In this document: piece after piece, positions 53,136 through 64,000 of the stretch
Numbering within the stretch: the stretch's first letter is position 1
How the letters are laid out: the number at the start of each line of letters is the position of its first letter
NCBI RefSeq assembly: GCF_032452875.1
Contig: NC_083880.1
Coordinates: 53,084,829 to 53,148,828 of the forward strand
Length of the DNA: 64,000 nt
DNA from: Bos javanicus
Taxonomy: Eukaryota > Chordata > Mammalia > Artiodactyla > Bovidae
Direction of reading: 5' to 3'
The notes under the pieces: generated by a model
Seen by the model: the letters and a program-made list of their open reading frames with translations, nothing else
What the model was told of the DNA's origin: nothing
The model's database searches: none
Program-made: the position numbers and the translations under genes

Positions 53136-53384
53136 ATTAGATTTTCAGAAAACATCTCAGCACCTTGATCAGTTTTTTTCCTAATGAATATTGATATATT
53201 AATCCTTCAACTCATGTGACTCTGGTGTTATTACAATAGAGTTCCTTGGTGTTTTAGATGAAAATATAATTTAACTTTACCTGAATTTAAAGAAAAAAGA
53301 AACTGAAATGAAATGGAAGTAATTGCTGATTTTCAAGTAATTTTTCTTCACCTGAGGGTTATAATTTCTTAATGATTATGAGAA
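53136..53384. other. No recognised feature
   Basis: AT-rich spacer. Confidence 0.4.
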
Positions 53385-53648
53385 TTATTTGGGAGATATA
53401 AGAGCAATTAAATATGAGGTGGGATCCTGGATTGGATTCTGAACTGAAAATTTTCCCACATTAGTGGAAAAATTGGTGATATTTTAATAAAGTCTGTAGT
53501 TCCATTAGTAATGTTGTATCAGTGTTGACTTCCTGGTTTTGATCATTGTACTGTGGTCATGTACACTAATGAAGAGCATATCACATTCTCTGTATGATTG
53601 TTTTCAACTTTTCTGTAATTCTAAAATTGTTTCAAAATAAAAGACTTT
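53385..53648 (+). mobile_element. Old L1 3' UTR end
   Basis: GGGATCCTGGATTGGATTCTG, AATAAAGTCTGTAGTTCCAT, TTTTCTGTAATTCTAAAATTG, then TTTCAAAATAAAAG: a recognisable L1M 3' terminus with AATAAA. Confidence 0.8.
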
Positions 53649-54252
53649 AAAAATCAGTTTAAGGCTAAGAAAAAAATTATAAAATACAAGAGATTAGTTT
53701 TTAGTTACTATTTTCCTAGACAGTATGGAATTACTCCCTGTTATGAAACATGATAGCTTTAGCACCCTTAAAATTCTTTTCATTTTCTTTTCTCAAACTT
53801 GCAAATTTTTGTTATTTTTATATTGTTAAGATTTAGAATGTTGATATCTTGGCAATCATAATTATTACTAGAGCTGTTTAATTTTAATTACATATTTAAA
53901 TAATTCTGTGCTCACCACTAGTCCTTTTGTTTCCTGAATTTTTTATTTTGATTTATCTCTTTGTTGGCCGGATTTAATAAATGAGTCTTTTTTCAACAAC
54001 GTCTTATTCTCCTGCATTTCTTGGATTCACACTTGAAACTGTCTGTGTGTTGCCATTTCATTCACACAAGTTAAAACAGCTGGGTATAAAAGTATAGGGT
54101 TATAGTTCAGAACTTCGTGATATTGCTCTACAGTTTTCTGTCTTTGAAACTTTAGCAAATGTTTTGGATACAATGGTTTTCACTTTTTTGATATACTGTT
54201 TTTATAACATGTAATGTAATATATGTAATTTTTATATAACCATAACTAAAAT
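53649..54252. other. No recognised feature; AT-rich
   Basis: No open frame of 60 codons and no repeat I can name. Confidence 0.4.
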
Positions 54253-55095
54253 CAGGCTGGATGCCAGGCTGGATGAATCAAAGCTGGAATCAAGATTGCT
54301 AGAAACATCAACAACCTCAGATATGCAGATGATACCACTCTAATGGCAGAAAGTGAAGAGGAACTAGAGCATCTTGATGACGGTGAAAGAGGAGAATGAA
54401 AATGCTGGCCTCAAACTCAACATTTAAAAAACTAAGGTCATGACATCTTGTCCCATCACTTCATGGTAAACAGAAGGGGAGAAGGGGAAGCAGTGACAGA
54501 TTTTATTTTTTTTGGGCTCCAAAGTCACTGCAGATGGTGACTGCAGCCATGAAATTAAAAGACGTTTGCTCCTTGGAAGAAAAGCTATGTCCAACATAGA
54601 CATCATATTAAAAAGCAGAGACATTACTCTGCCAACAAAGGTCCATCCAGTCAAAGCTATGTTTTTTCCAGTAGTCATGTATGGATGTGAGAGTTGGACT
54701 ATAAAGAAAGCTGAGAGCTGAAGAATTGATGCTTTTGAACTGCAGTGTTGGAGAAGACTCTTGAGAGTCTCTTGGACTAAAAGGAAATCAAACCAGTTAG
54801 TCCGAAAGGAAATCAGTCCTGAATATTCATTGGAAGAACTGATGCTGAAGCTGAAACTCCAGTACTTTGGCCACCTGATGCGAAGAACTAACTCATTGGT
54901 AAAGATCCTGATGCTGAGAAAGATTGAAGGCAGGAGGAGAAGGGGATGACAGAGGATGAGATGGTTGGAAGGGATCACTGACTCAATGGACATGAGTTTG
55001 AGTAATCTCCAGGAGCTGGTGATGGGAAGCCTGGCGTGCTGCAGTCCATGGGGTCGCAAAGAGACATGACTGAGTGACTGAACTGAACTGAACTG
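54253..55095 (+). mobile_element. BovB LINE, 3' part
   Basis: From just before YADD to a CTGAACTGAACTGAACTG tail. Followed without a gap by a second BovB end. A short GCTGGATGCCAGGCTGGATG duplication marks its left boundary. Confidence 0.93.
54290..55080 (+). pseudogene. BovB ORF2 C-terminal relic
   Basis: YADDTTLMA is readable near 54320-54350. 54512-54721 and 54761-54949 are open in different frames over the RTE C-terminal region. The latter has RRRG before its stop, as in the other copies. No active-site set is complete. Confidence 0.82.
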
Positions 55096-55585
55096 TTTCT
55101 TAGAAAGAAAGCTATGACACACCTAGATAGCACATTCAAAAACAGAGACATCACTTAGCCAACCAGGGTATGTATAGTCAAAGCTTGGTTTTTCCAGTAG
55201 TCACGTACAACTGTGAGAGTTGGGCCATAAAGAAGGCTGAAGGCTGAAAAATTGATGCTTTTGAATTGTGGTGCTGGAGAAGACTCTTGAGAATCCCCTG
55301 GACTGCAAGTTCAAGTCAGTCAATCCTAAAAGAAATCAACCCTGAAAATTCATTGGAAGGACTGATGCTGAAGCTGAAGTTCCAAAACTTTGCCCACCTG
55401 ATGTGAAGAGCTGACCCACTGGAAAAGACCCTGATGCGGGGACAGATTGTAGCATCACTGACTCAATTCATGTGAATTTGAGTAAACTCTGGGAGATGGT
55501 GGAGGACAGAGGAGCATGGTGTGCTGCAGTCCATGGGGTCACAGAAAGTCAGACGTGACTGAGCAACTAAACAACAATAACAAAA
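55096..55585 (+). mobile_element. BovB LINE, 3' end (second of tandem)
   Basis: Begins inside the C-terminal coding region (AGAAAGAAAGCTATGACAC) and ends GACTGAGCAACTAAACAACA, the non-CTGAA tail type. It is more diverged than its left neighbour. Confidence 0.9.
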
Positions 55586-58500
55586 AATCAGAATACAGAA
55601 CCGTTCCATCATCCCCTCAAGTTTCCACAAACCTTCCCTCAACCAGTAACCCCTGAAAACTGTGGATCTATTCTTTGTTTCTATAATTTTGTCACATAGA
55701 TGTCATATAAATGAGAGTGTACAGTATGTACCCTTTTGATCCTGACTTTTTTCAGTCAGAATAATTCTTCTGAAATGCATCTGTATTGTGATGTGTATCA
55801 GCAGGTCATTCTTATTTATTGTTTAGTAGTAGTATATTTTGTTGATGATCCACTGTTGCTTATCAGCTGTTGAGGAACAGAATGGCTGTACCATTTTGTC
55901 CCACCATCAGTGTATGAGAGTTCCAGTTCTGAATCCTAATCAGTAGTTGGTATTGTTGGATTTTTCCTTCCTTCATTGTAGTTATTCTAATAGGTATTTA
56001 ATGGTATCTCAATATAATTTTAATTTGCATTTCCATAAGGGCTAATGATGTTGAGCATCATTTCATATGCTTTATTTACTATTCATAGATCTTTTCTGGT
56101 AAAGTAGCTGTGCAATTATTTGGCTTACTTTTTTGTCTTATTGTTGAATTTTGAGGGTTCTTTGTACATTTTGAATACAAGTCCTTTATAAAATATACGT
56201 TTTTCCAAATATTTTCTCACCATATGTATCTTGCTTCTTCATTCTCTTGGCAGAGCAAACATTTAAAATTGCATGAAGTCCAACTTATCAGTAATTTTTA
56301 ATAGATCACGATTTGGGAATCATATGCTTTACTTAACTAAAGATCATGAAAATTCCTCGTATGGTTTCTTTTAAATGTTTTATATGTGTTGCATTCTTCT
56401 GTGGTTATTTTGAATTAATTTTTGTGTAAGATGTGAGGTACAAGTTGAGGTTTATTATTTTTTTTCTTTGCAGGTGAATGTCTGATTGTTCCAATTCTAT
56501 TTGTTGAAAAGACTATCTTTTCTCCATTGAATTGCCTTTATGACTTCGTTGTAAAGCAGTTGACCATGTTTATTTGGCTCCCTCTTCTGTACCCCCTGTT
56601 CTGTTCTATTGATATTGTATGGGCTTTTGTTGGTACAATGTCTTTGTTACTGTAGCTTTATAATAAATGTTAAAACTGGGTAGTGTGAGCCCTCCAACAT
56701 TTTCTCTGTCAAGACTGTTTGGGCTATTCTAGTCTTTTGTATACTCATATAAATTTTAGAATCATCTTGTGTCCATCTGCAGAAAAATTCCTGCTGCAAT
56801 TAATTTAGGGATAATTGATATCTTAACCATGTTGTTTTTAAATCAGTAAACATGATATATCTTTTCATTTATTCAAGTCTGCAGTGTTTTGGAATTTACA
56901 TCCTATACATATTTTGCTAGGTTTATACCTAAATAGTTTACCTTTTGAGGACTTGTATATGGTACTATTTTTAAAACTTCAGTTTCTGATTGTTTATTGA
57001 CAGTATCCAGAAGTATGATTAATAATAATCTACATATTGACCTTACACATTGTGACTCTGCAAAGCTCACCCATTAGTTCTAGAGACTTTTCTTTTTGTA
57101 GATGCTTCGGAATTGCCTATATAGACAATTCTATTGTCTGTGAACAGTGATAGTTTTATTCCTTCCTTTCCAATTTACATGCCTTTTATTTCTTTCACTT
57201 GCCTTTTGGCAGTGGCTAGGACTTAACAGTACAATGTTGAATAGGAATAGTGAAAATGAACCTTCTTGTTTTGTTCCCAGTCTTAGGGAAAGCATTTAAT
57301 CTTTCACCATTAAGTATGATGTTAGCTGTAGTGTTTTGTAGATGCCTTTTATTGGGTTAAGAAAGCTCCCTTCTAATCTTAATTTGCTGAGAGCCTTAAA
57401 AAAGTCAAATGGGTGTTGGGTGTGTCTTAATGGTTTTTTCTGCATTAGTTAGTATGATCATGTGGTTTTCTTCTTTACTATGTTAATATGGTAGATTATG
57501 TTGATTTTTGAATGTTGAAGGAGCATCGCACTTCCAAATTAAATCCCACCTGATGAAAATCAGTTATGTGGTTGTGTGCCTCTGTGTGTACATATATATT
57601 ATATATAGATGCATACATGTGATTTGCTAATATTTTTTGAAACCATATGAGCCTGGAGTCATATTGTTCAGGATGTTTTTAACTACGTATTTGATTTCTT
57701 AGACATAAGGATATTAAGGTCATCTATCTCTTCTTGGGTGAGTTTTGATATTTTAGGGCTTTTAAGAAATTGGCCTATTTCAACTAAGTTGTAGAATGTA
57801 AGTTATAGGGTTGTTACAGTATTTTCTTATTATTCATTTATGCCTGTGGGGTCTATAGTGATATTCTCTGCTTCACTTTGAATTTTGTTAATTTATGTCT
57901 CTTCCCTTTTATTCCTTGTTAGTCTGGCTAGAGATTTGTCAATTTTATTGACATTTTTATAGATGCGGCTTTTGGTTTGATCAATTTTCCCTGTTATTCT
58001 TACTTTCAATTTCATTGATTTCTGGCCTTCTTTATTATCTCCATCTGTATTTTTGATTATTCTTTATTTTTATATCTGTCTTTACTATTTCCTTCCCTCT
58101 TGTTGCTTTGTGTTTATTTTTTGCTCCTTCCCCCCTAGTTCTTAGATTGTTGGTTTGACACCTTTCTTCTTTTCACATATATGCATTTAATGGTTCATAT
58201 ATGTATTGAATTTAGTTCAATTTCCCCCAAACACTGCTTTAGCTGTATCCCACAAATTTTGAGATATTATTTTCATTTTCCTTCATTTCAAATATTTTCT
58301 AATTTTCATTGAGACTTCCTCTTTGACCTATGGATATTTACAATTTGAAGCTGTGTGTGTTTGTTTGTTTGTTTGTGTTTTTGGCCATGCCACATGTCTT
58401 GTGATTGAACCTGGACCCTCAGCAGTGAGAAAGCAGAGTGCTAACCATTGGACCACCAGGGAATTCCCTATTTACAAATTAAAATAAAAAATTTTTCTAA

Positions 58501-59303
58501 GTATTTGGAGGATTTTCCAGATAACTTTTTGTTACTAATTTTTAATTTAGGTCCATTATGCTCAGAGATATTGTTTGGATGATTTCAGTTCCTTAAGTTT
58601 GTTAAGGTTTATTTCATGATGCAAAATATGGTCTATTTTGGTGAATGTTTCTTGAATATTTGCAATGAATGTATATCCTGCTGTTCTCGGATGGAGTGTA
58701 CTGCAAATGTCAACTCAATCCAGTTCCTTGGTGGTGGTGTTCATCTCTTTTCTATCCGTGTTGATTCTCTTTTACTTGTTCTAGACATCACCTAGAGAAT
58801 AGTGTTCACGTCTCCAAATATAATATGGATTTGTTCATTTCTCCCTCCAGGTCTAGCCATTTTTACCTTGTGTAGTTTGAAGCTATGTTGTTAGATGCAT
58901 ACACATTTAGAATTTTTTCTTTTGGTGAATAGCCCCTTTTATCATTATTTAGTTCCTCTCTAAAATTATCTCTGGTAATTTTCTTTTCTCTAAGGTGTAC
59001 TTTGTCTGATACTAATAGAACCACTTCAGCTTTCTTTTTATTAGTATTGGTATGCTGTATCATTTTTCATCCTTTTGATTTTAACCTTCCTATGTTATTA
59101 ATTTAAAATGGGATTCTTGTAGAAAGCTTATACTTGAGTCTTTTTAATCCAAGTCTTATAACTTCTGTCTTTTTAACTGATATGTGTAGATTATTTTTAT
59201 TTAATGTAATTATTGATAAGCTTGAATTTAGTTCTCTTATTTAAAATTTTTTCTATTTTTTACTTCTGTTTTTCTTTGCTCAGTTTTCCTTTTCCTGACT
59301 TCT
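55586..59303 (-). mobile_element. L1 relic, about 4 kb, reversed
   Basis: Reversed 3' UTR (CAGAACCGTTCCATCATCCCC) followed by ORF2 antisense landmarks: CATTTCCATAAGGGCTAATG, CTGTTCTATTGATATTG, TGTATCCCACAAATTTTGAG, TATTTGCAATGAATGTATATC. A further ~110 bases lie at 59637-59743. It is interrupted by CHR (58344), Bov-tA (59311) and a younger L1 end (59758). Stops are everywhere. Confidence 0.88.
58344..58468 (-). mobile_element. CHR-type SINE nested in L1, 9-bp TSD
   Basis: TATTTACAA is at 58335-58343 and 58469-58477. Short CHR copy with GTTTGTTTGTTTGT tail complement and ACCATTGGACCACCAGGGAA head complement. Confidence 0.9.
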
Positions 59304-59310
59304 TTTGAAG

Positions 59311-59629
59311 GGCTTCCCTGATAGCTCAGTTGGTAAAGAATCCGCCTGCAGTTCAGGAGACCCTGGTTTGATTCCTAGGTCAGGAAGATCCTCCGGAGAA
59401 GGGATAGGCTACCCACTCCAGTATTCTTGGGCTTCCCTTGTGACTCAGCTGGTAAAGAATCCATCTACAATGAGGGAGACCTGGGTTTGATTCCTGAGTT
59501 GGGAAGACCTCCTGGAGAAGGAAAAGGCTACCCACTTCAGTATTTTGGCCTAGAGAATTCCATGGACTGTATAGTCCACAAGGCCTCAAAGAGTTGGGCA
59601 GGACTAAGTGACTTTCACTTCACTTTCAC
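59311..59629 (+). mobile_element. Bov-tA SINE with two tRNA-like heads
   Basis: Two heads in tandem: GGCTTCCCTGATAGCTCAG (59311) and GGGCTTCCCTTGTGACTCAG (59429), each with its own B-box (GGTTTGATTCC). Then one BovB-like body ending GCAGGACTAAGTGACTTTCA. TTTGAAG at 59304-59310 and 59630-59636 is a likely TSD. Matches the dimer-headed Bov-tA subtype. Confidence 0.92.
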
Positions 59630-59757
59630 TTTGAAGGCTTAAATACTTTTCAGTGTTCCATTTTCCTTTTAACTTTACTATATCTCTTTGTATAGAGATT
59701 TTAGTGATTGTTCTAAAGATTACAATATTTATACATAGTTTTTAAAACATAATTGTA

Positions 59758-60095
59758 AACAATAACCCTGTGTACGAGACAGCAAAAGAGACACTGATGT
59801 ATAGAACAGTCTTATGGACTCTGTGGGAGAGGGAGAGGGTGGGAAGATTTGGGAGAATGGCATTGAAACATGTATAATATCATGTATGAAACGAGTCGCC
59901 AGTCCAGGTTCGATGCACGATACTGGGTGCTTGGGGCTGGTGCACCGGGACAACCCAGAGGGATGGTATGGAGAGGGAGGAGGGAGGAGGGTTCAGGATG
60001 GGGAACACATGTATACCTGTGGGGGATTCATTTCGATATTTGGCAAAACAAATACAATATTGTAAAGTTTAAAAGTAAAATAAAATTAAAAAAAT
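59758..60095 (+). mobile_element. Young L1 3' end, 14-bp TSD
   Basis: AAAACATAATTGTA is at 59744-59757 and 60096-60109 without mismatch. The insert ends AAGTAAAATAAAATTAAAAAA and is the ruminant L1 3' UTR type (CCAGGTTCGATGCACGATAC, GGAGGGAGGAGGGAGGAGGG). Frames of 74-83 codons over it are not genes. Confidence 0.9.
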
Positions 60096-60109
60096 AAAAC
60101 ATAATTGTA

Positions 60110-60463
60110 TTGATTTTTATTTATTTGTTCATTTATTTGCTGTGCTGGGTCTGCATTATTGTTCGTGGGATTTTCTCAAGTGTGGCAAGTGGGGGCTGCT
60201 CTCTAGTTGGGGTACCCAAGATTCTCACTGCAGTGGCTTCTCTTGTTGCAGAGCACAGGCCCTAGGGCACTCGGGCTTCAGTAGTTTCAGCACGTGGGCT
60301 CAGTAATTTCAGCTTCTGAGCGCTAGAGCACAGGCTCAATAGCTGTGGCATATGGGCTTAGTTGCTCTGAGGCATGTGGTATCTTCCTGGACCAGGGATC
60401 AAACCCGTGTCTCCTCCATTGGCAGGCAGGTTCTCTACCACTGAGCCACCAGGGAAGCCCTTG
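60110..60463 (-). mobile_element. Long CHR-type SINE
   Basis: Reversed: TTTATTTATTTG tail, then GGGCTTCAGTAGTTTCAGC and GGCTTAGTTGCTCTGAGGCAT body, and a head complement ACCACTGAGCCACCAGGGAA. It adjoins the right TSD of the young L1. Confidence 0.88.
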
Positions 60464-61560
60464 TACATACTTTTAAACAGTTTGCTAGAATCAAGATGAT
60501 GTAGGAGTGGGGAAATAAAGGAGCTAAGAATAACACTGAAGTTTCTGGATCAGGAAGATGGGTATAAGGTGATGTTATTCATTACCAAGGTGAATTTAAA
60601 TGGAGGATATCTAGGAGAAGAGAGTTTTGGAACACATAACTTGGGATATTTGTGAAACATTCAAGTGGTGATGTCAGATGGCAATTTATCACATGGGTTG
60701 TAAGTTAACAGAGGTGTTTTGGGCTTAAGGATAGATTTGGATGTTTTCAGTTGTAGTTGGCATCTGTTGGTTTTGCCACCCAATGTTTTGTTTACTTCTG
60801 GTAACCTATCCCTGACTCTTGACCACAGGAGAGGCACTAAACCCACTTTTAAGTGGGTTTAACCCACTCTACAAGTGGATCTTAGGTAAACTCAGCTAAT
60901 TACTATCTCATTCCTCCTGGCCACAGGGATTGGTTCAGGGTTAGATTTCTAATCGAATTTAGCCAATGATAATAAGATCCAATACTCCTGTCCCCTTATC
61001 TTGGAAAGACATGCTTTCTTTCTAACTGGAGTTAATCCAATAAGAAGTAAGATCTGAAGATGCTTGCTGAAGGAAAATGTTTGCTTCCCTGAAGGAAGAG
61101 CCACCTGAAAACACACCAGCAAGGGAGGTAGCAGAACTGAGGGATGGTGGGAATGAGTAGGTCCAGGGGAAGTTGAGCCTCTGGTCAATCTGTGCTCAGC
61201 CTCTGGACTTTGCAATCATGTGAGCTAATTATGTTCCATATTTCCTAGATTATGTTCAATCAAATGAGAGTTCTAATTGATATATAAGCATCTAGTGGGT
61301 ATGGAAGCGATAGTGGTAAATGAGAGCATGTCAAGAGACAGAAGAAAAGAAGGAGCCCATTTAAGGAAAAGGAGCCCATGAAGGAGCATGAGAGGAGTGC
61401 TCAGAGAGACAGAGGAGAGTTCTTTGTCTTGGGAGCTCCAGAAAGCGAGTCAAGAGATAGAGAGTAATTAGCGGTGTAAAATACTTAAAAGGTATCAGTA
61501 AAGGTAAGGACTGAAAAGGGCCCTTTGGAACTATCAACAAGGAGGCTGTTGACAAAACAT
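60464..61560. other. Repeat-poor block with a palindrome
   Basis: Holds the palindrome at 60838-60861. 60888-61260 may be an old repeat I cannot name. No gene found. Confidence 0.35.
60838..60861. repeat. Palindrome
   Basis: TAAACCCACTT, two-base TT spacer, AAGTGGGTTTA: perfect 11-base arms. A third partial copy AACCCACT..AAGTGG follows at 60861-60878. Confidence 0.9.
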
Positions 61561-61649
61561 TTGGAATTACCAAGCTAGAAGGATCCTCTGAAATCATTAC
61601 ATTATACCCTCTTCTGAGGATGAGGAAATTGAGGCAATGAGATACTTAG

Positions 61650-61671
61650 ATTTTTTTTTTTTTTTTTTTTT
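61650..61671. repeat. Poly(T) tract
   Basis: About 22 T residues. It could be the tail of a minus-strand insertion, but no element follows that I recognise. Confidence 0.9.
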
Positions 61672-62284
61672 TGGTAGCAGATACAAGATTACAAGTAGAA
61701 AGTAGGGCTTTAAGGGTCCTTAAAGATCACATGATCCAATTACTTATCCAATACTAAATCTCTTGTATAACATCTCTCTGAAGCCTGTACTGAAATACAA
61801 CTACTGAGAAAGAACTCATTACTTCTCAAGTCTAATGAGAACCCTTGATTTCTGAGTTCTTATATCATGATCTCTTTACACCACAGAGTAGGTAGACACA
61901 TGAAAGGAGAGTATATGCATCCCAAGTTGATCCTTGGAAAAGCTGGTTGTGTTTGAGGAATTCAACAGGTTAAGCCAGATTTTTTAGTTTTTAGGAGGTT
62001 TTAGGAGGTTAGAATATTCCAGTTTCAGATGAGCCTAGTCTTTGAGCCACGGTAGCCCAGAACTATGTGAGTGAATGATAACTTCCAGGTTATTCCAGCT
62101 GCCAGTCTTTTAGATTTCCCCCTTTGAGGCCCCAGATTTCATGCAGCAGGAACAAGCCATACCTGTTATGTCCTATCTGAATTCTTGACCTAAGAATCTT
62201 CGAGCATAATAAAATGGTTGTTTTGTTATGCCACAGCGTGTTAACATGTTATTTTCTTTATACAGGAATAGATAACTGGAAGGG
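61672..62284. other. No recognised feature
   Basis: A small tandem duplication TTTTAGGAGG (twice, about 61991-62010). Otherwise nothing seen. Confidence 0.4.
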
Positions 62285-62445
62285 TAAATATTATTTTCCC
62301 ATTTTACAGATGAGGCTAACTGAGTTTCATAAAGATTAAACAACCCAGGTTGTATAGGTAACCAACGACAGGGCCAATACCTGAACCCAGGTGTGGCTAA
62401 TTGCATAGCTTGCTTTCTTCCAGTTATCCTAGAAACCTCCTGCTG
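62285..62445 (-). repeat. MIR SINE
   Basis: CCCATTTTACAGATGAGGCT, GGCCAATACCTGAACCCAGG are a reversed MIR core and head. Confidence 0.8.
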
Positions 62446-63374
62446 AGTTAGACCCCTTAACAAAATCTCCCCAGCCTACCATCACTGTTCTTCAATCTGG
62501 AGACCATCCTTGACCAACCTAGAGTTCAATGACTAAGATGTGGTTAGAAAAACAGCCTTTATTAAACAGCTGATTCATATTCTTTTCAAATAATTGAAAG
62601 ATATTCACTGTGCAATCAGTTCTTTCCTGATTTTATTTTCTCCTCCACACCCCCAGGCAGGAGCCAGATACTTCTGCCAAGCCTGGCAAATCTGCTCCTC
62701 CTTTCCCCGCAACACCCAGTGTACAAATACCCATTGGCCCCCATTAAATCCCAATCAGGCTTGGAGAGAGCTGATTCAGCCCCCTCTCCTGCCTCCCGGG
62801 AAGAGTTAGGGATGAGCAAATCACTTATTGGAGTAATTCTGGGAGCTGAAGCAGAGCCGTGGCTGGAAGCCACCCACTAACTAGAAACCCAGGACATCAA
62901 TCAACCAAACTGATTTTTCCGCTGCTGCAGCCATTTAAACAGTTATCTTTGCTTGGGGCTTTGTCCAAAGTTACTCAACCAGTGGGTTCCTGGGTGATAA
63001 GTCACCGCAGCCTCATTCCACTGTCTCTGTATCCTGGGGCTGCCTCTTTACTCACTTCTCAAGAGGGGTTGAAGTTCATTTGTTGCACTCTAAAAAGAAT
63101 AGATCCTGCACGGCTGGCGCACAAGTTCTGGTTATAGCAGGAAGATGAAAAAGGAGCCCGAAGTCTGTGGGGGTGTCAATACAGTACTTCTCATTTGACG
63201 CCCTGCTGAGGCAGGGGGAGGACGTTTCAAATTCATTTTATAACGCCCCCTGCTGGTATGCTTTCCCAACTGCTACAGATATCTGATCGAGTTTGGGAGA
63301 GGACAGCTGGGCAGAGTCGGGGGTTGGTGAGAGCAGCTTACAAGCCAGGTGCGGGGAGAGGGGAGCCCTTCGCC
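62446..63374. other. Repeat-free block
   Basis: About 0.93 kb without a repeat I recognise, GC-richer in its second half, with a CTCF-like motif at 63241-63257. Frames of 71-92 codons have no domain. The best candidate in the window for functional noncoding DNA. Confidence 0.45.
63241..63257 (-). promoter_or_regulatory. CTCF-like binding motif
   Basis: On the minus strand the bases read ACCAGCAGGGGGCGTTA, which fits the CTCF core CCASYAGRKGGC at every position. It lies in repeat-free sequence. Occupancy cannot be known from sequence. Confidence 0.55.
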
Positions 63375-63475
63375 TGTACCAACCTGCTTTCCTCGTTTTA
63401 CATATGGGGAAACTGATGCCAGGAAGAAAAACGGTTTTTACTCAAGGTTGTGATTTACTCAAAGTCTATATTAAG
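63375..63475 (-). repeat. MIR fragment
   Basis: TTTTACATATGGGGAAACTGA then ACTCAAGGTTGTGATTTAC, reversed MIR core. Confidence 0.6.
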
Positions 63476-63495
63476 GCCAGGACTAGTCTCTCTGT

Positions 63496-63767
63496 CGGAG
63501 AAGGCAATGGCACCCCACTCCAGTACTTTTGCCTGGAAAATCCCATAGACGGAGGAGCCTGGTAGGCAGCAGTCCAGGGGGTCGCTAGAGTCGGACACGA
63601 CTGAGCAACTTCACTTTCACTTTTCACTTTCATGCATTGGAGAAGGAAATGGCAACCCACTCCAGTGTTCTTGCCTGGAGAATCCCAGGGACGGGGAAGC
63701 CTGGTGGGCTGCTGTCTATGGGGTCTCACAGAGTTGGGCACGACTGAAGCGACTTAGCGGCAGCAGC
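63496..63767 (+). mobile_element. Bov-A2 SINE, full, 11-bp TSD
   Basis: AGTCTCTCTGT is at 63485-63495 and 63768-63778. Complete dimer with linker and short AGC tail. Confidence 0.96.
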
Positions 63768-63824
63768 AGTCTCTCTGTGGGTAGAATTTTTTTCTAGAAT
63801 CCAGTAGTAATTGTCTCTGATTGG

Positions 63825-63965
63825 CAGCCTTGTGTGAAATCTGGGGACCCTGGTTTCAAATCCAAGCTCTACCACTGAATAGTTGTCATGAGAAGGTAGT
63901 TCTCTGAGCCTCAGATTTCTCATCTGCAAAATAAGGGTTAAAAGACAAACCATGAAATAGGATTT
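63825..63965 (+). repeat. MIR SINE
   Basis: GGTTTCAAATCCAAGCTCTAC, TCTCTGAGCCTCAGATTTCTC, TCTGCAAAATAAGGG follow MIR order. Confidence 0.8.
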
Positions 63966-64000
63966 CGTAAGAATTTCTTCATACATTCATTCAAGAACTG

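Noticed and set aside
59814..60097. Gly/Arg-rich plus-strand frames of 75-83 codons
   Set aside because: They are read from the young L1 3' UTR and its A-rich tail, inside a perfect TSD.

Overview
The window is ruminant nuclear DNA (cattle, sheep, goat or a close relative). The evidence is the combination of many BovB (RTE-type) LINE copies, Bov-tA SINEs (tRNA-Glu-derived head joined to a BovB-like tail), Bov-A/Bov-A2 SINEs ending in AGC repeats, and older CHR-type tRNA-Glu SINEs, all on a background of mammal-wide MIR, L2, L1M, MLT1, MER5 and ERV-L relics. I found no exon, splice structure, CpG island or intact host gene. It reads as intergenic or deep intronic sequence, roughly a fifth of it BovB. 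Family names come from recognising characteristic sequence, not from a database search. Target-site duplications (TSDs) were read directly.

Layout. 0-8.2 kb: BovB 3' piece, L1 scraps, two CHR SINEs, a minus-strand BovB (3208-4354), then a near-full-length plus-strand BovB (4622-8137) with an 11-bp TSD. 8.2-20 kb: MER5 and a 1.5-kb reversed L1, paired Bov-tAs, MLT1 LTRs, a Bov-A2 beside a BovB tail, MIRs. 20.4-24.1 kb: a Bov-A2 with a second 3.4-kb BovB inserted at its 3' end. 24-26 kb: MIRs and a reversed L1 end. 26-30.5 kb: a decayed ERV-L-like provirus interior on the minus strand. 30.5-33.7 kb: L1 split by a Bov-A2 with an ACT-repeat tail, then a BovB pair in opposite orientations, one holding a nested Bov-A. 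34-43 kb: L1 and L2 relics, monomeric and dimeric Bov-A SINEs, a MIR split by BovB and expanded into a heptamer array. 43.6-54 kb: mostly sparse old repeats, MLT1, BovB, back-to-back MIRs with a TA/TG tract. 54.2-60.5 kb: two BovB tails head to tail, then a 4-kb reversed L1 carrying CHR, a double-headed Bov-tA and a younger L1 3' end. 60.5-64 kb: sparse DNA with a palindrome, a CTCF-like motif and a Bov-A2 with an 11-bp TSD.

The parts relate as a retrotransposition community: BovB encodes the endonuclease and reverse transcriptase, while Bov-tA and Bov-A share its 3' end and presumably borrow its machinery. Every BovB reading frame here is broken. Two large copies share the same two frame lesions, which points to spread of an already defective lineage. 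All open frames over 60 codons appear to be repeat relics or chance.
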